From a virus, in IMG/VR virus record IMGVR_UViG_3300018080_000084, positions 1-34,578 of that record: a stretch of DNA of 34,578 bases. One strand, written 5' to 3'. This document shows, piece by piece, positions 5,339 through 12,305 of this stretch. How positions within the stretch are numbered: position 1 is the first letter of the stretch; the number at the start of each line of letters is the position of its first letter. Under the pieces are notes generated by a model that searched no databases, had not been told where the DNA came from, and worked only from the letters and a program-made list of their open reading frames with translations. Both the position numbers and the translations under genes were made by a program.

Positions 5339-5620
5339 CTATAAAAAACTTATTGCATTGTTGGGAAGGACTTTCTTAGGTATTCCCTGACGACGCACAC
5401 GTCTGCGCCTACCATTGTTACCTAAAGCGCTACCGTCCATGATGCTAGCGGCCGACACTCTGCCATAGGTAAATTCTTCTATGCGCTCAGCCAATATCGG
5501 GCTTGGCGGTCTGTGCCCATTCATCACCAGCCCGAAGTGTGTGCGACTTACTCCCACCTCATGAGCGAACTGCCCCTGGGTATATCCATTATCTACTATC
5601 CAATCTCTCAAAATCGTCAT
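5339..5620 (-). CDS. XRE-family HTH regulator (probable early repressor or Cro-like)
   Basis: This 93-residue protein has an HTH at about residues 8-42 (WIVDNGYTQGQFAHEVGVSRTHFGLVMNGHRPPS), followed by a helix that ends the DNA-binding fold and a basic tail (RRRRVRR near residue 70). The ATG at 5620 is chosen because GGAGG lies five bases upstream; the upstream ATG at 5671 has none. It is divergent from the recT operon, with two inverted repeats between them, the normal position for a phage switch regulator. There is no C-terminal dimerisation/peptidase domain, so it is more Cro-like than a full CI. No integrase was seen. Confidence 0.82.
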   Translation of the reverse strand: MTILRDWIVDNGYTQGQFAHEVGVSRTHFGLVMNGHRPPSPILAERIEEFTYGRVSAASIMDGSALGNNGRRRRVRRQGIPKKVLPNNAISFL

Positions 5621-5685
5621 CTGTGCCTCCAAACCGCGATAGCTTAGCATTTTTTGGTATATTAGTTCCATATTTGCTTTTTCTG

Positions 5686-5714
5686 TTGTGTTTATGTTTC
5701 GTCTATGCTACATT
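5686..5714 (+). promoter_or_regulatory. Candidate sigma70 promoter for the rightward operon
   Basis: TTGTGT (5686-5691), a 17-base spacer, then TACATT (5709-5714), about 60 bases upstream of the first rightward gene. The match to consensus is moderate. The inverted repeat 5708-5722 covers the -10 box, as expected for an operator. Confidence 0.45.
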
Positions 5715-5744
5715 TGGTGTAGATTGAGAGGGAATGCTCAATCT
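5708..5744. promoter_or_regulatory. Two inverted repeats in the divergent control region (candidate operators)
   Basis: CTACA-N5-TGTAG spans 5708-5722, and AGATTGAG-N8-CTCAATCT spans 5721-5744; both are perfect and they overlap by two bases. They lie between the divergent XRE gene (start 5620) and the rightward operon (start 5775). The first is a likely repressor site over the promoter. The second could be a second operator or a hairpin in the rightward mRNA leader. Confidence 0.55.
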
Positions 5745-5774
5745 GCGATAATGAAAACACAGGAGCACCACACC

Positions 5775-6086
5775 ATGTTTGAACGAAACGCAAGCTGGTA
5801 CGAACCAGAATATGAACAAACACCAGAAGACTACGGCTACATACACCAAGATGACCTGCCTGACCTCGAAGGAATGAGAGATTGGCTGCAGGGCGTCGTG
5901 GAGGCAATGTATAAGACGGGCGATGTCATGGAAATGGAACGCTGTCTAGATGAACTTTGCCACGCATTAGACGTGCCTATGGTAGCGGCAGACCCGGCCG
6001 TTGAAAAAAAGAACCAAAACCGGTTGATGCATTGGTACCTCGGTTACCAACGGGCACAAATCGACCACATGAACCACAGGAGATAA
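5775..6086 (+). CDS. Hypothetical protein, first gene of the recombination operon
   Basis: This is a 103-residue acidic protein rich in Y, W, M and E; no domain recognised. Residues about 35-80 are helical (MRDWLQGVVEAMYKTGDVMEMERCLDELCHAL). ATG 5775 is selected because AGGAG lies nine bases upstream; frames upstream of it lack a ribosome site. It ends four bases before recT. Its place ahead of recT suggests an early, possibly recombination-associated accessory. Confidence 0.75.
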   Translation: MFERNASWYEPEYEQTPEDYGYIHQDDLPDLEGMRDWLQGVVEAMYKTGDVMEMERCLDELCHALDVPMVAADPAVEKKNQNRLMHWYLGYQRAQIDHMNHRR

Positions 6087-6090
6087 CACC

Positions 6091-6840
6091 ATGACCAAAG
6101 AACTAAGCGTAATCGACAACTCTCTCATGGAGTTGCAGAACACCCAGAAGCTGTGTCAGATGCTAATGCAGTCGCCCCATTACAAGAAGATTGGGGCTGA
6201 GGGCATCTATGCCGTCGTAGAGATGGCAAAGTCGGTGGGCGTTGACCCACTACAAGCCCTGAACGGAGGCATGTACTTCGTTCGCGGCAAGGTGGAGATG
6301 TCTGCTCTGATGATGAATACCCTTATTCGCTCAGCAGGTCACTCCATCACCAAGGATAAGCGGTCTGACGAGACGGTATGCATCTTGCATGGCAAGCGCT
6401 CGGATACCGGAGACACTTGGGTCGAGAGCTTCTCTCTCAAAGACGCTGAGAACGCCCGGTTGTTAAACAACCCAACTTGGAAGATGTACACAAAGGACAT
6501 GCTTTTTGCACGTGCTCTGTCACGCTTGGCTAGGCAGCTGTTTCCCGATGTCATCAAGGGCTGCTATGTCCAGGGTGAGATTGAAATGGCGGTACCCCTT
6601 AACAACGAACCAGCCGCTGAGAACGCACAGTTGGAGGCTCTACCATGCACCATCGGTGAAGAGGGTGCGGAGCTCCTGCTTGAGGAACTTGGTCATCACC
6701 ATGAGTACCGGGACCAGGTCTTTGACTATCTAAAGCGCCAGAACATGGAGCCCAAGGACATCCCTGTCGAGCATGCCGAGAAGATTCACGCACGCATTGA
6801 GAAGATGCGCGAAGAAGCTTGTGAGGTGGCGCATGGGTAG
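6091..6840 (+). CDS. recT: RecT-family single-strand annealing protein
   Basis: This 249-residue protein matches the RecT pattern: VGVDPLQALNGGMYFVRGKVEMSA at about residues 50-73, then W.ESFSLKDAENA near 112-122, then W.MYTKDMLFARALSRLARQLFPDVIKG. RecT binds ssDNA and anneals complementary strands, working with a 5'-3' exonuclease, here encoded at 7315 in the same operon. The C-terminal 70 residues are acidic and variable, as is usual in the family, and may contact the exonuclease. AGGAG precedes the ATG. Confidence 0.94.
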   Translation: MTKELSVIDNSLMELQNTQKLCQMLMQSPHYKKIGAEGIYAVVEMAKSVGVDPLQALNGGMYFVRGKVEMSALMMNTLIRSAGHSITKDKRSDETVCILHGKRSDTGDTWVESFSLKDAENARLLNNPTWKMYTKDMLFARALSRLARQLFPDVIKGCYVQGEIEMAVPLNNEPAAENAQLEALPCTIGEEGAELLLEELGHHHEYRDQVFDYLKRQNMEPKDIPVEHAEKIHARIEKMREEACEVAHG

Positions 6841-7330
6841 AGCAAAAAAGTCTTACCAACAGCGGCGGGAGGAGTTTTCCTCCCGCTTTATAAAAAAACC
6901 GAGCGGATGCTGGATTTGGAATGGTCCTGTTGCTCCTGATGGATACGGACTATCTGGGAACGGTAAGTTTTTTCGCGCTCATCGTGCATCGTATATTCTC
7001 TGGAAAGGCGAAATTCCTAAAGGAATGTGGGTTCTTCACAAGTGCGACGTCCCCTTGTGTGTGAATCCAGACCACTTATATGTGGGGAGTTGCAGACAAA
7101 ACGTTAAAGACGCCTTGGATAGGGGTCTTTTTCCTGTAGGCCCTAACCCCAAAAAGGGAAATCCCTGTGAAAGAAATGGTAACCATAAGCTTACAGAAAA
7201 AGAGGTGAAATCTCTAAGGGCTGAGTATATTCCCTATAAAATGGGCGCACACCGACTAGCTAAGAAATATAACATATCTAAACGTCAGGTTTTAAGAATT
7301 ATAAAGGGGGAGTCATGGGCAACCATTTAA
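6833..7330 (+). CDS. Free-standing HNH endonuclease
   Basis: This 165-residue protein carries an HNH_3-type core at about residues 20-90: GCWIWNG, RAHRASYILWKGEIPKG, then HKCD.PLCVNPDHLYVG, the metal-binding His/Asn/His core. The C-terminal basic segment ends in an HTH-like stretch (AHRLAKKYNISKRQVLRII), probably for target recognition. It overlaps both neighbours: eight bases with recT and 16 with the exonuclease. It therefore sits between two genes that normally act together, without disrupting either. Homing endonucleases of this type spread by cutting genomes that lack them. GAGG lies six bases before the ATG. Confidence 0.88.
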   Translation: MGRAKKSYQQRREEFSSRFIKKPSGCWIWNGPVAPDGYGLSGNGKFFRAHRASYILWKGEIPKGMWVLHKCDVPLCVNPDHLYVGSCRQNVKDALDRGLFPVGPNPKKGNPCERNGNHKLTEKEVKSLRAEYIPYKMGAHRLAKKYNISKRQVLRIIKGESWATI

Positions 7331-8178
7331 TCCAGGGGACAGAAGAATGGTTGCAAATGCGGCGTAAATTTATAGGCGCAAGCGACGCTCCTATCGTAAT
7401 GGGTGTATCACCTTGGCGCACTCCTTTCCAATTGTGGCAAGAAAAGCTCGGGATGGCACCAGCACAAGAGGAAACTGCTGCGATGCGCCGCGGGACTGAG
7501 CTAGAACCAAAAGCCAGGGCGGCCTTTGAAGCTGAGACGGGCATTGATGTATTTCCTCAAGTCGTCTTCCATCCCGAACACAAATTTATGATGGCATCCA
7601 TGGACGGCCTTAGTCTTGATGGTCAAGTTGCTGTCGAAATCAAGTGTACCTCTTCTAAATACCATGAAATGGCATTAGCTGGGGAGGTCCCGGAGCATTA
7701 TATACCACAGCTTCAGCATCAGCTGGCCTGTCTCGGCATACCAATGCTTTACTATTTTAGCTTCGATGGTTATAATGGCGCCGTTGTCGAAGTAAAACGC
7801 GACGATTGTTACATAGAGACGCTTATCAAGGAAGAGTCTGGGTTTTGGAAGTGCATCAAAAGCAAAACCGCTCCAGAGCTGACGGATAAGGACTATGTAG
7901 AGCGTGAGGATGACTCATGGCTTTGCTATGCCAAGCGCCTACGTGACATTGATGCAGAGCTTAAAACGCTTAAGGAAAAGCGTGAGCAGCTCCGTGAAGG
8001 GCTCATAGGACTAGCTGATGGCCAAAGCACACGTGGTGGCGGCCTGACGCTTTCCAAGTCCTTCCCTCCAGGGAGGGTGGACTACTCCAAGGTTCCTGAA
8101 CTTGAAGGAGTAGATTTGGAGCCATACAGAAAAGAACCACGAGAAACTTGGAGGTTGACATGTACGCACTCTTCCTAG
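7315..8178 (+). CDS. YqaJ/lambda-Exo-type 5'-3' exonuclease
   Basis: This is a 287-residue protein of the YqaJ viral recombinase (PD-(D/E)XK) family. GASDAPIVMGVSPW lies at 21-34, RRGTELEPKA at 58-67 (E62/E64), SMDG with D97, and VEIKC with E108 and K110 as the catalytic D...ExK, followed by QLQHQLA near 132-138. It resects double-stranded ends to give the single strands on which RecT acts. The C-terminal about 60 residues hold a coiled coil (LRDIDAELKTLKEKREQLREGL). The strong GGGGGAG Shine-Dalgarno lies inside the HNH gene end. Confidence 0.93.
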   Translation: MGNHLIQGTEEWLQMRRKFIGASDAPIVMGVSPWRTPFQLWQEKLGMAPAQEETAAMRRGTELEPKARAAFEAETGIDVFPQVVFHPEHKFMMASMDGLSLDGQVAVEIKCTSSKYHEMALAGEVPEHYIPQLQHQLACLGIPMLYYFSFDGYNGAVVEVKRDDCYIETLIKEESGFWKCIKSKTAPELTDKDYVEREDDSWLCYAKRLRDIDAELKTLKEKREQLREGLIGLADGQSTRGGGLTLSKSFPPGRVDYSKVPELEGVDLEPYRKEPRETWRLTCTHSS

Positions 8179-8312
8179 GTGTTGGCGTCGGAGCCTGCGA
8201 GTTTCTGGTAGATAAACTTAGGGGGGTCGAAAGACTCCCCACCCAATACCTTAGAGACATGGGACTGGTCTTCCTAGCGATGACTCTACTAAAACTTTTG
8301 GAGAGAATGTGA
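8160..8312 (+). CDS. Small membrane protein (50 aa), possible holin
   Basis: This 50-codon frame starts at ATG 8160 with GGAGG six bases upstream, overlapping the exonuclease end. Two hydrophobic stretches are seen: residues 1-17 (MYALFLGVGVGACEFLV) and 34-47 (MGLVFLAMTLLKLL), separated by a charged loop. The stop overlaps the next start (ATGTGA, with GTG at 8309). Its size and topology would suit a class II holin or other small membrane effector, and the following gene encodes an exported protein, but no homology is recognised. Confidence 0.6.
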   Translation: MYALFLGVGVGACEFLVDKLRGVERLPTQYLRDMGLVFLAMTLLKLLERM

Positions 8313-8731
8313 AAGCACTGCCGATTATCGTAACCGCCATTACTGTAACCACAGGTGCTATGGCTGCTCCGGTTGAACTTCCACACATAGAATGTGGTCT
8401 TTCTCAACAGCAGCGCGATAAAATATGGAACGAGATTCACTTTTGTGTGCAGCGAATGCACAACAATATGGACAAGGCTGAGCGAGAGGCCCGTCAAATT
8501 ACGGACATTGATGTTGAAGGCGCTACTAAAGCGGCAATTGTTGGAGCTGTTGGCGGTTTGAGCACTGGAAACCCATATGGCGTGGTTATTACCTCATGCC
8601 TAAATACACTCGGAACCATAGCAGGCGATTCCTATTGGCACTTCCGAGAGTCTAAAAAATACGTTCGGGAGGCGGAATACTATGCGTATCGAGCTGATGA
8701 ATTACAGGAACGACTATGGCGCGACGAGTAA
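8309..8731 (+). CDS. Exported hypothetical protein with signal peptide
   Basis: This is a 140-residue protein. Residues 1-19 look like a Sec signal (KALP, hydrophobic core, AMA cleavage site before APVEL). The mature part has two Cys (in ECG and HFCVQR) plus one more near SCLN, a glycine-rich hydrophobic segment (AAIVGAVGGLSTGNPYG, about 82-98) and a helical charged C-terminus. No lysozyme or amidase motif is visible. The start is GTG 8309 with GGAG at close spacing, coupled to the small membrane protein. A role in lysis or envelope modification is possible from context only. Confidence 0.7.
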   Translation: MKALPIIVTAITVTTGAMAAPVELPHIECGLSQQQRDKIWNEIHFCVQRMHNNMDKAEREARQITDIDVEGATKAAIVGAVGGLSTGNPYGVVITSCLNTLGTIAGDSYWHFRESKKYVREAEYYAYRADELQERLWRDE

Positions 8732-9348
8732 AATGCACAGTCGATAATTACCCGCCATGGACCTGTACAGAATGCGCGTATGAGGCAGGAGGAAACATGC
8801 CTGATACGCACATTTGTTGCTGGCATATGGAAATATGCCCAGTGTGTGGAGAACGAAAGTCTGTAACAGAACCTAGGGACTTCGGATACCCTAAATATAA
8901 ACATGTTATGGAGGACAGTGATGGAGCAGATGAAGTTATTCGAGATGCCAAAGAGCGAGATGAGCGGCCTTTGGGAAGCTCTAATAGACCTGAAGGAAAG
9001 CCACCGGAAGGTGCAGAAACGCTTGTTCGCCGAGTTGAACGAGCTAAAAGGAAGACTGACCGAGAGCCAAGCCGAAGTAGAGAGACTGAAAAGCCTTTCC
9101 GAAGATACCGAGCCGGTTCCGCTGGTGAAGTGGACAGCCTAGAGGTTGACAGGTCATTCGCCGAAGGGGTTCTTATGGGCCTCCAACGTGCCAAAGAACA
9201 GGTAGACGATGCACCTCCTCAATTTCTTGCGGCGTCCATCTTCTTTGGGGGCCAGCTAGAGCTCATGGCCGATTTTGTGCAGGAAGTGCTTAACCAAACG
9301 GAAGAGGGGGACAAGGTAGTCCTTTTTGACTATGGAGAAAATGCCTAA
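8716..9348 (+). CDS. Zinc-binding phage protein fused in frame to a downstream unit
   Basis: This is a 210-codon frame. Residues 1-62 form a known small phage zinc-binding type: CTECAYEAGGNMPDTHICCWHMEICPVCGERK followed by VTEPRDFGYPK, with Cys/His ligands in CxxC, H, CCWH and CxxC. Such proteins normally end soon after the DFGYP motif. Here residues 66-138 are R, E, S and P rich and run out of phase with another convincing gene (8921-9142). Residues about 139-210 (FAEGVLMGLQRAKEQ and onward) again look like real protein. So the long frame may be a read-through composite of two genes. AGGA lies upstream of the ATG. Confidence 0.55.
   Translation: MARRVKCTVDNYPPWTCTECAYEAGGNMPDTHICCWHMEICPVCGERKSVTEPRDFGYPKYKHVMEDSDGADEVIRDAKERDERPLGSSNRPEGKPPEGAETLVRRVERAKRKTDREPSRSRETEKPFRRYRAGSAGEVDSLEVDRSFAEGVLMGLQRAKEQVDDAPPQFLAASIFFGGQLELMADFVQEVLNQTEEGDKVVLFDYGENA
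8921..9142 (+). CDS. Coiled-coil hypothetical protein nested in another frame
   Basis: This 73-residue frame starts at ATG 8921 with GGAGG six bases upstream. It opens MEQMKLFEMPKSEMSGLWEA and continues as a long amphipathic helix (LNELKGRLTESQAEVERLKSL), a probable coiled coil. It lies entirely within the 8716-9348 frame in a different phase. Its composition and strong ribosome site make it the likelier coding frame over this stretch. Function unknown. Confidence 0.65.
   Translation: MEQMKLFEMPKSEMSGLWEALIDLKESHRKVQKRLFAELNELKGRLTESQAEVERLKSLSEDTEPVPLVKWTA
9130..9348 (+). CDS. Alternative separate gene: small acidic hypothetical protein
   Basis: The last 73 codons of the 8716-9348 frame could be an independent gene starting at GTG 9130, just inside the end of the coiled-coil gene, or at ATG 9175 with GGGG nearby. 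The product has a FAEGVLMGLQRAKEQ helix, a hydrophobic FLAASIFFGGQLELMADF segment and an acidic end. This resembles stand-alone small phage proteins. It is listed as an alternative reading, not as an additional product of certain existence. Confidence 0.4.
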   Translation: MDSLEVDRSFAEGVLMGLQRAKEQVDDAPPQFLAASIFFGGQLELMADFVQEVLNQTEEGDKVVLFDYGENA

Positions 9349-9493
9349 AGAGTTCGTTAACTTGGTCGAGCAAATACTGCAACTGGCTGAGATGGACATA
9401 GATTTAGCCCTTGACGTCGTAAAGCGGGACCCTGAAGGAGTCGAGATTATCCGTTTATTCGAGCAATACCAGGAATATCTAAATGCCAAATAA
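9332..9493 (+). CDS. Small helical hypothetical protein (about 50 aa)
   Basis: This frame starts at ATG 9332 (53 residues) or ATG 9341 (50 residues; GGAG just before it, at short spacing). It is acidic and helical (VNLVEQILQLAEMDIDLALDVV), with no domain recognised. It overlaps the end of the previous frame by 17 bases or less and the start of the next gene by 11 bases, consistent with a compact rightward operon. Confidence 0.55.
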   Translation: MEKMPKEFVNLVEQILQLAEMDIDLALDVVKRDPEGVEIIRLFEQYQEYLNAK

Positions 9494-9755
9494 ATGGGGG
9501 TGGGATGACATGGGTACACCAGTAGAAGACACATGGGAAAAGAATGATATTATACAGGTGGACCCTGAACAAGATGAATGCTTTGGCGCCTGCTTTATGG
9601 TAGTGACAGAGCCTAAGAGCTGGGGCGCTCAGGGGTATTTCCAGGCTCCTGGTCAGGAAGGTCTCGCCTATTACCGATGCCCGTTTGAAAGAGGTCAGAA
9701 GGTAGGTCGGGCTGAATGGGTTGCCCATTATCCAGACGAAACCAACGACGACTAA
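9483..9755 (+). CDS. Conserved phage hypothetical protein, last rightward gene
   Basis: This 90-residue protein has the motifs NDIIQVDPEQDECFGACF, VTEPKSWGAQGYFQAPG and YYRCPFE followed by GRAEWV. It is a small phage family I recognise as recurrent but uncharacterised, with the WGAQGY box as its hallmark. AGGA lies eight bases upstream of the ATG. It ends the rightward operon, facing the leftward lipoprotein gene across 57 bases. Confidence 0.8.
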   Translation: MPNKWGWDDMGTPVEDTWEKNDIIQVDPEQDECFGACFMVVTEPKSWGAQGYFQAPGQEGLAYYRCPFERGQKVGRAEWVAHYPDETNDD

Positions 9756-9777
9756 AGGCCAAAAGAAATACCCCAGT

Positions 9778-9817
9778 TATAGCAAAATATAGATATAACC
9801 CCATATAAGTTGCTATA
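9778..9817. repeat. Inverted repeat between convergent operons
   Basis: TATAGCAA (9778-9785) is repeated inverted as TTGCTATA (9810-9817) with a 24-base AT-rich loop. It lies in the only gap between the rightward and leftward gene blocks, so it may help end one or both transcripts. There is no clear U-tract, so a standard intrinsic terminator is not supported. Confidence 0.35.
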
Positions 9818-10025
9818 GCTCCGGGGATTCTGGTGTGAGGTCAATATCGAGCCCTGTCTCGCTTTCTATAAAGCGCTCTGCCATCTCTTCTACGAAATGG
9901 TCGTCTTTTACTCCGAGCTTTCGATTAAGATAGCTACAACCGCCAAGAAGACTAGCACACAGCACAATAGAAATAAGACCACGCACAACCCACCTCTTCC
10001 AGTTTATTGATTTCTGTTCAGTCAT
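9813..10025 (-). CDS. Small predicted lipoprotein, last gene of the late operon
   Basis: This is a 70-residue protein. A basic N-terminus (WKRWVVR) and hydrophobic core lead to the lipobox LGGC, with Cys30 as the predicted acylation site. The mature 40-residue part is acidic and ends in ETGLDIDLTPESPEL, a pattern seen in small phage and mobile-element lipoproteins. Possible roles are an outer-membrane spanin-like lysis factor or superinfection exclusion; no partner inner-membrane spanin is evident. The start ATGACTGA overlaps the upstream stop. Confidence 0.75.
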   Translation of the reverse strand: MTEQKSINWKRWVVRGLISIVLCASLLGGCSYLNRKLGVKDDHFVEEMAERFIESETGLDIDLTPESPEL

Positions 10026-10245
10026 CCCGGAGTGCTCCCGATTCCCAAATCATGTCGCGCATATGCTCCAGATACTTTTGTACAGGCTCAGTTAACCACT
10101 CGTCCTCACCATATTTGAGTTTGGCTCGAAGTTCCTGGTCTACCTCAAAGAGGGCTCCCTTCGCGTCGCGTCCATGGATGAGTTCCATGAGCTCCTGGCG
10201 CTCTTCGTAGTAGTCAAATTCGTGAGTGACCGTCACCTTACCCAT
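10018..10245 (-). CDS. Conserved small phage protein
   Basis: This 75-residue protein contains EFDYYEERQELMELIHGRDAKGALFEVDQELRAKLKYGED, a helical pattern (acidic helix, then A.F..DQ.LR..LKYG) found in many phages near the end of the tail or lysis region. Its function is unknown. The GGAG Shine-Dalgarno lies before ATG 10245, which overlaps the upstream fibre gene stop. Confidence 0.8.
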   Translation of the reverse strand: MGKVTVTHEFDYYEERQELMELIHGRDAKGALFEVDQELRAKLKYGEDEWLTEPVQKYLEHMRDMIWESGALRDD

Positions 10246-12029
10246 TAAAAGACTCCAACATTAATGCGACATGTGGCTCGCGCTAGAAAAGTATTGCCAT
10301 CCCCCGTAGTTGTAAAACCTGCTAGAGTTCTAGCTGCGGTTGCTCCGGTTAACCACAGGTCTATTGCGCATTTGCTCAGGGTGTTTTGTGCCAAGCTCCA
10401 TGTGTGCGTATGAGTTGTGGCACCTGCCGCAATAAATGTACCTGGTAGCTGCCCAGCTATATTGTATGGTGTAGGGATGTATGCCGTTACTGCACCTACG
10501 CCCGCCGTGTTGCATGCATTGAAATTAATAAGGAGGTCAATCAGGCCATCCTTGTAAACCGTATAACCCAGATTGTCTGTGTCAAATGCTGGTCCTGTCG
10601 TTCCGCCGTTTAGTGCAAAATGGCTACCTGATGCGGCACCGTTTTGGTTGTAGGGCATCAAAAACTGGCGGTTGTCGTTCCATAGGTTTACCCCATCCTG
10701 TTCGTCCATTGTGACAAATGTCCAAGCGTCCGATGAGTTTTTTGTGGCTCTGAAGCTCCCAACAACCTGCACATGGTTAGAGTCGTAATCTGTGTAAGCG
10801 CTGAGGTTACTCCATGCAAATACAGAGGCTTCAGTGCTGGCCTGCGCTGGAGTGGTTGGGTCCCCAATTTCTGTCGATGTTGTCGGTGTACGGTAGGCAT
10901 TAGGTACACGGCAAATGCATGCTATAGGTACCGTATCGTCGTCCTTTGCGATAAATCCTACATACAGCGGCATGTTGTTTCCCCATGCCACACTTGCATC
11001 CGTCCCAAACGTCGCACCGTTCATGTCAGCAATGGTGAGCGTCTGGTTAGCCGTAATGGCTTGCAACACGATTTGACCCTCAGTGGCATTGGATGGCATC
11101 GCAATATATCCGACGTTTGTCGCCGAAAGGGCCGTTCCATCTCTTGAATGCAGTGTCATCGTGGTCCCGTTATGCGTAAATGCCAGGTTGTGCATTTCGC
11201 CTGCTGCTACTGAGGGCCCTGCCGCTAGTTGTACAAATCCGTCAGCATCTACGGTAAAATCTGCGCTGTCGAAAGATGCTAGACCAGCGTCGAGCTTATC
11301 ACCTGGTGCTGACGCAATACCTGTCGCTACCTGGACCTCGACGTTGTAGGTATTTGCCGCCCTAGAGTGCGTATATACAGGCTCTGCGTTCGTGGCATTA
11401 GCGACCGTGTTACCATTAACAGTCACTTCACCGGAACCATCCGGTACGACTGGGTTTGTTCCTGGACCGGTATTTGCATCAATGTTGATGGTATCTATGG
11501 ATGGTCCGGCACCACCAGCCAGCGTCACATAGCCGTTGGCGTCGACCGAGAATGCTGTATCATCGAACGAACAAACTCCAACGTCATTTTTGTCGCCAGG
11601 GGCTCCAGTGCGTGCGGCTGCTACCTGTAAATCGAGGGTCAGCGTATTGGCTACGGTGTCATTTACATATAGGGGAGCGGCATGCGTAGCATTAGCCACC
11701 GTCGATGCGGCAAGGTCTACATTACCCGAAACATCAGGCGATATAGGTGTACCACCGCTTCCAGTGATGGTGTCTATGCCTGGTGAGCCGGCACCCACTG
11801 CTATTTGACACCATTGAGGAACACCCGCAACAAAATCGCAAAGATACCATAGGTCTCCGACGGTTCCAGTCGAGGGACTATCTCCGACTAGCCAAAACTG
11901 TCCTAAAGGAAACCGGACATCGCTGGTAGTAGGGGCTCTACTAACCTTAATAATAGGAATTAGGTCCTTTCCGGGTCCTACATATCTTGCGGGATTCTCA
12001 TAAGGAACCCCCACCATGTTGCGTGCCAT
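10245..12029 (-). CDS. Tail fibre or adhesin B (594 aa), paralogous tip to the 12306 gene
   Basis: Residues 1-80 form an N-terminal region (PARYVGPGKDLIPIIKV, then FWLVGDSPSTGTVGDLWYL) suited to virion attachment. Residues 82-175 and 176-271 are two tandem repeats of about 95 residues (each IDTI..., NATxAxP, APGDKxD, SFDxxxFxVDAxGxVxLA) typical of trimeric beta fibres. Residues 281-594 form a tip region whose first 280 or so align with the tip of the neighbouring 597-residue fibre (for example AWGNNMPLYVGF and GSFRATK). Probably a receptor-binding fibre. GGGG precedes the ATG. Confidence 0.85.
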   Translation of the reverse strand: MARNMVGVPYENPARYVGPGKDLIPIIKVSRAPTTSDVRFPLGQFWLVGDSPSTGTVGDLWYLCDFVAGVPQWCQIAVGAGSPGIDTITGSGGTPISPDVSGNVDLAASTVANATHAAPLYVNDTVANTLTLDLQVAAARTGAPGDKNDVGVCSFDDTAFSVDANGYVTLAGGAGPSIDTINIDANTGPGTNPVVPDGSGEVTVNGNTVANATNAEPVYTHSRAANTYNVEVQVATGIASAPGDKLDAGLASFDSADFTVDADGFVQLAAGPSVAAGEMHNLAFTHNGTTMTLHSRDGTALSATNVGYIAMPSNATEGQIVLQAITANQTLTIADMNGATFGTDASVAWGNNMPLYVGFIAKDDDTVPIACICRVPNAYRTPTTSTEIGDPTTPAQASTEASVFAWSNLSAYTDYDSNHVQVVGSFRATKNSSDAWTFVTMDEQDGVNLWNDNRQFLMPYNQNGAASGSHFALNGGTTGPAFDTDNLGYTVYKDGLIDLLINFNACNTAGVGAVTAYIPTPYNIAGQLPGTFIAAGATTHTHTWSLAQNTLSKCAIDLWLTGATAARTLAGFTTTGDGNTFLARATCRINVGVF

Positions 12030-12038
12030 AGTGCTCCC

Positions 12039-12302
12039 CTATAGTTTAGCGATGTCAATCTCGGGCTTTCTAAATTCAGCTCGCACTTTCAGCTTCGCGT
12101 CTACGTCCTGCCCATCCAAAATCTGCGCTTTTTCCGCATAGACGTCGTTCAGCTGTTGCTGGCATGCTCTTAACTTTCTGAGTAGTTCCGGATTATCATC
12201 GAGTATTATCGCGTTCATTACTTCCTGTTCCTGAAAATAATGTTTCCAGCTCAACGATTCTTTGATAATATTTTTGCACTCTGCACATTCTTTTTCATTC
12301 AT
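12039..12302 (-). CDS. Small helical protein between two fibre genes
   Basis: This is an 87-residue charged protein, mainly helical, with a C-x-x-C pair near the N-terminus (CAEC) and a coiled-coil-like middle (LLRKLRACQQQLNDVYAEKAQIL). It is placed between two paralogous fibre genes, with GGAG before its ATG. A fibre-assembly chaperone is a reasonable guess from location and helical nature, but no family is recognised. Confidence 0.7.
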   Translation of the reverse strand: MNEKECAECKNIIKESLSWKHYFQEQEVMNAIILDDNPELLRKLRACQQQLNDVYAEKAQILDGQDVDAKLKVRAEFRKPEIDIAKL

Positions 12303-12305
12303 AGC

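Noticed and set aside
9613-9804. Minus-strand frame of 63 codons with a hydrophobic start (MGLYLYFAITGVFLLAF)
   Set aside because: It is mostly antisense to the conserved 9483-9755 gene and has no ribosome site near its ATG.
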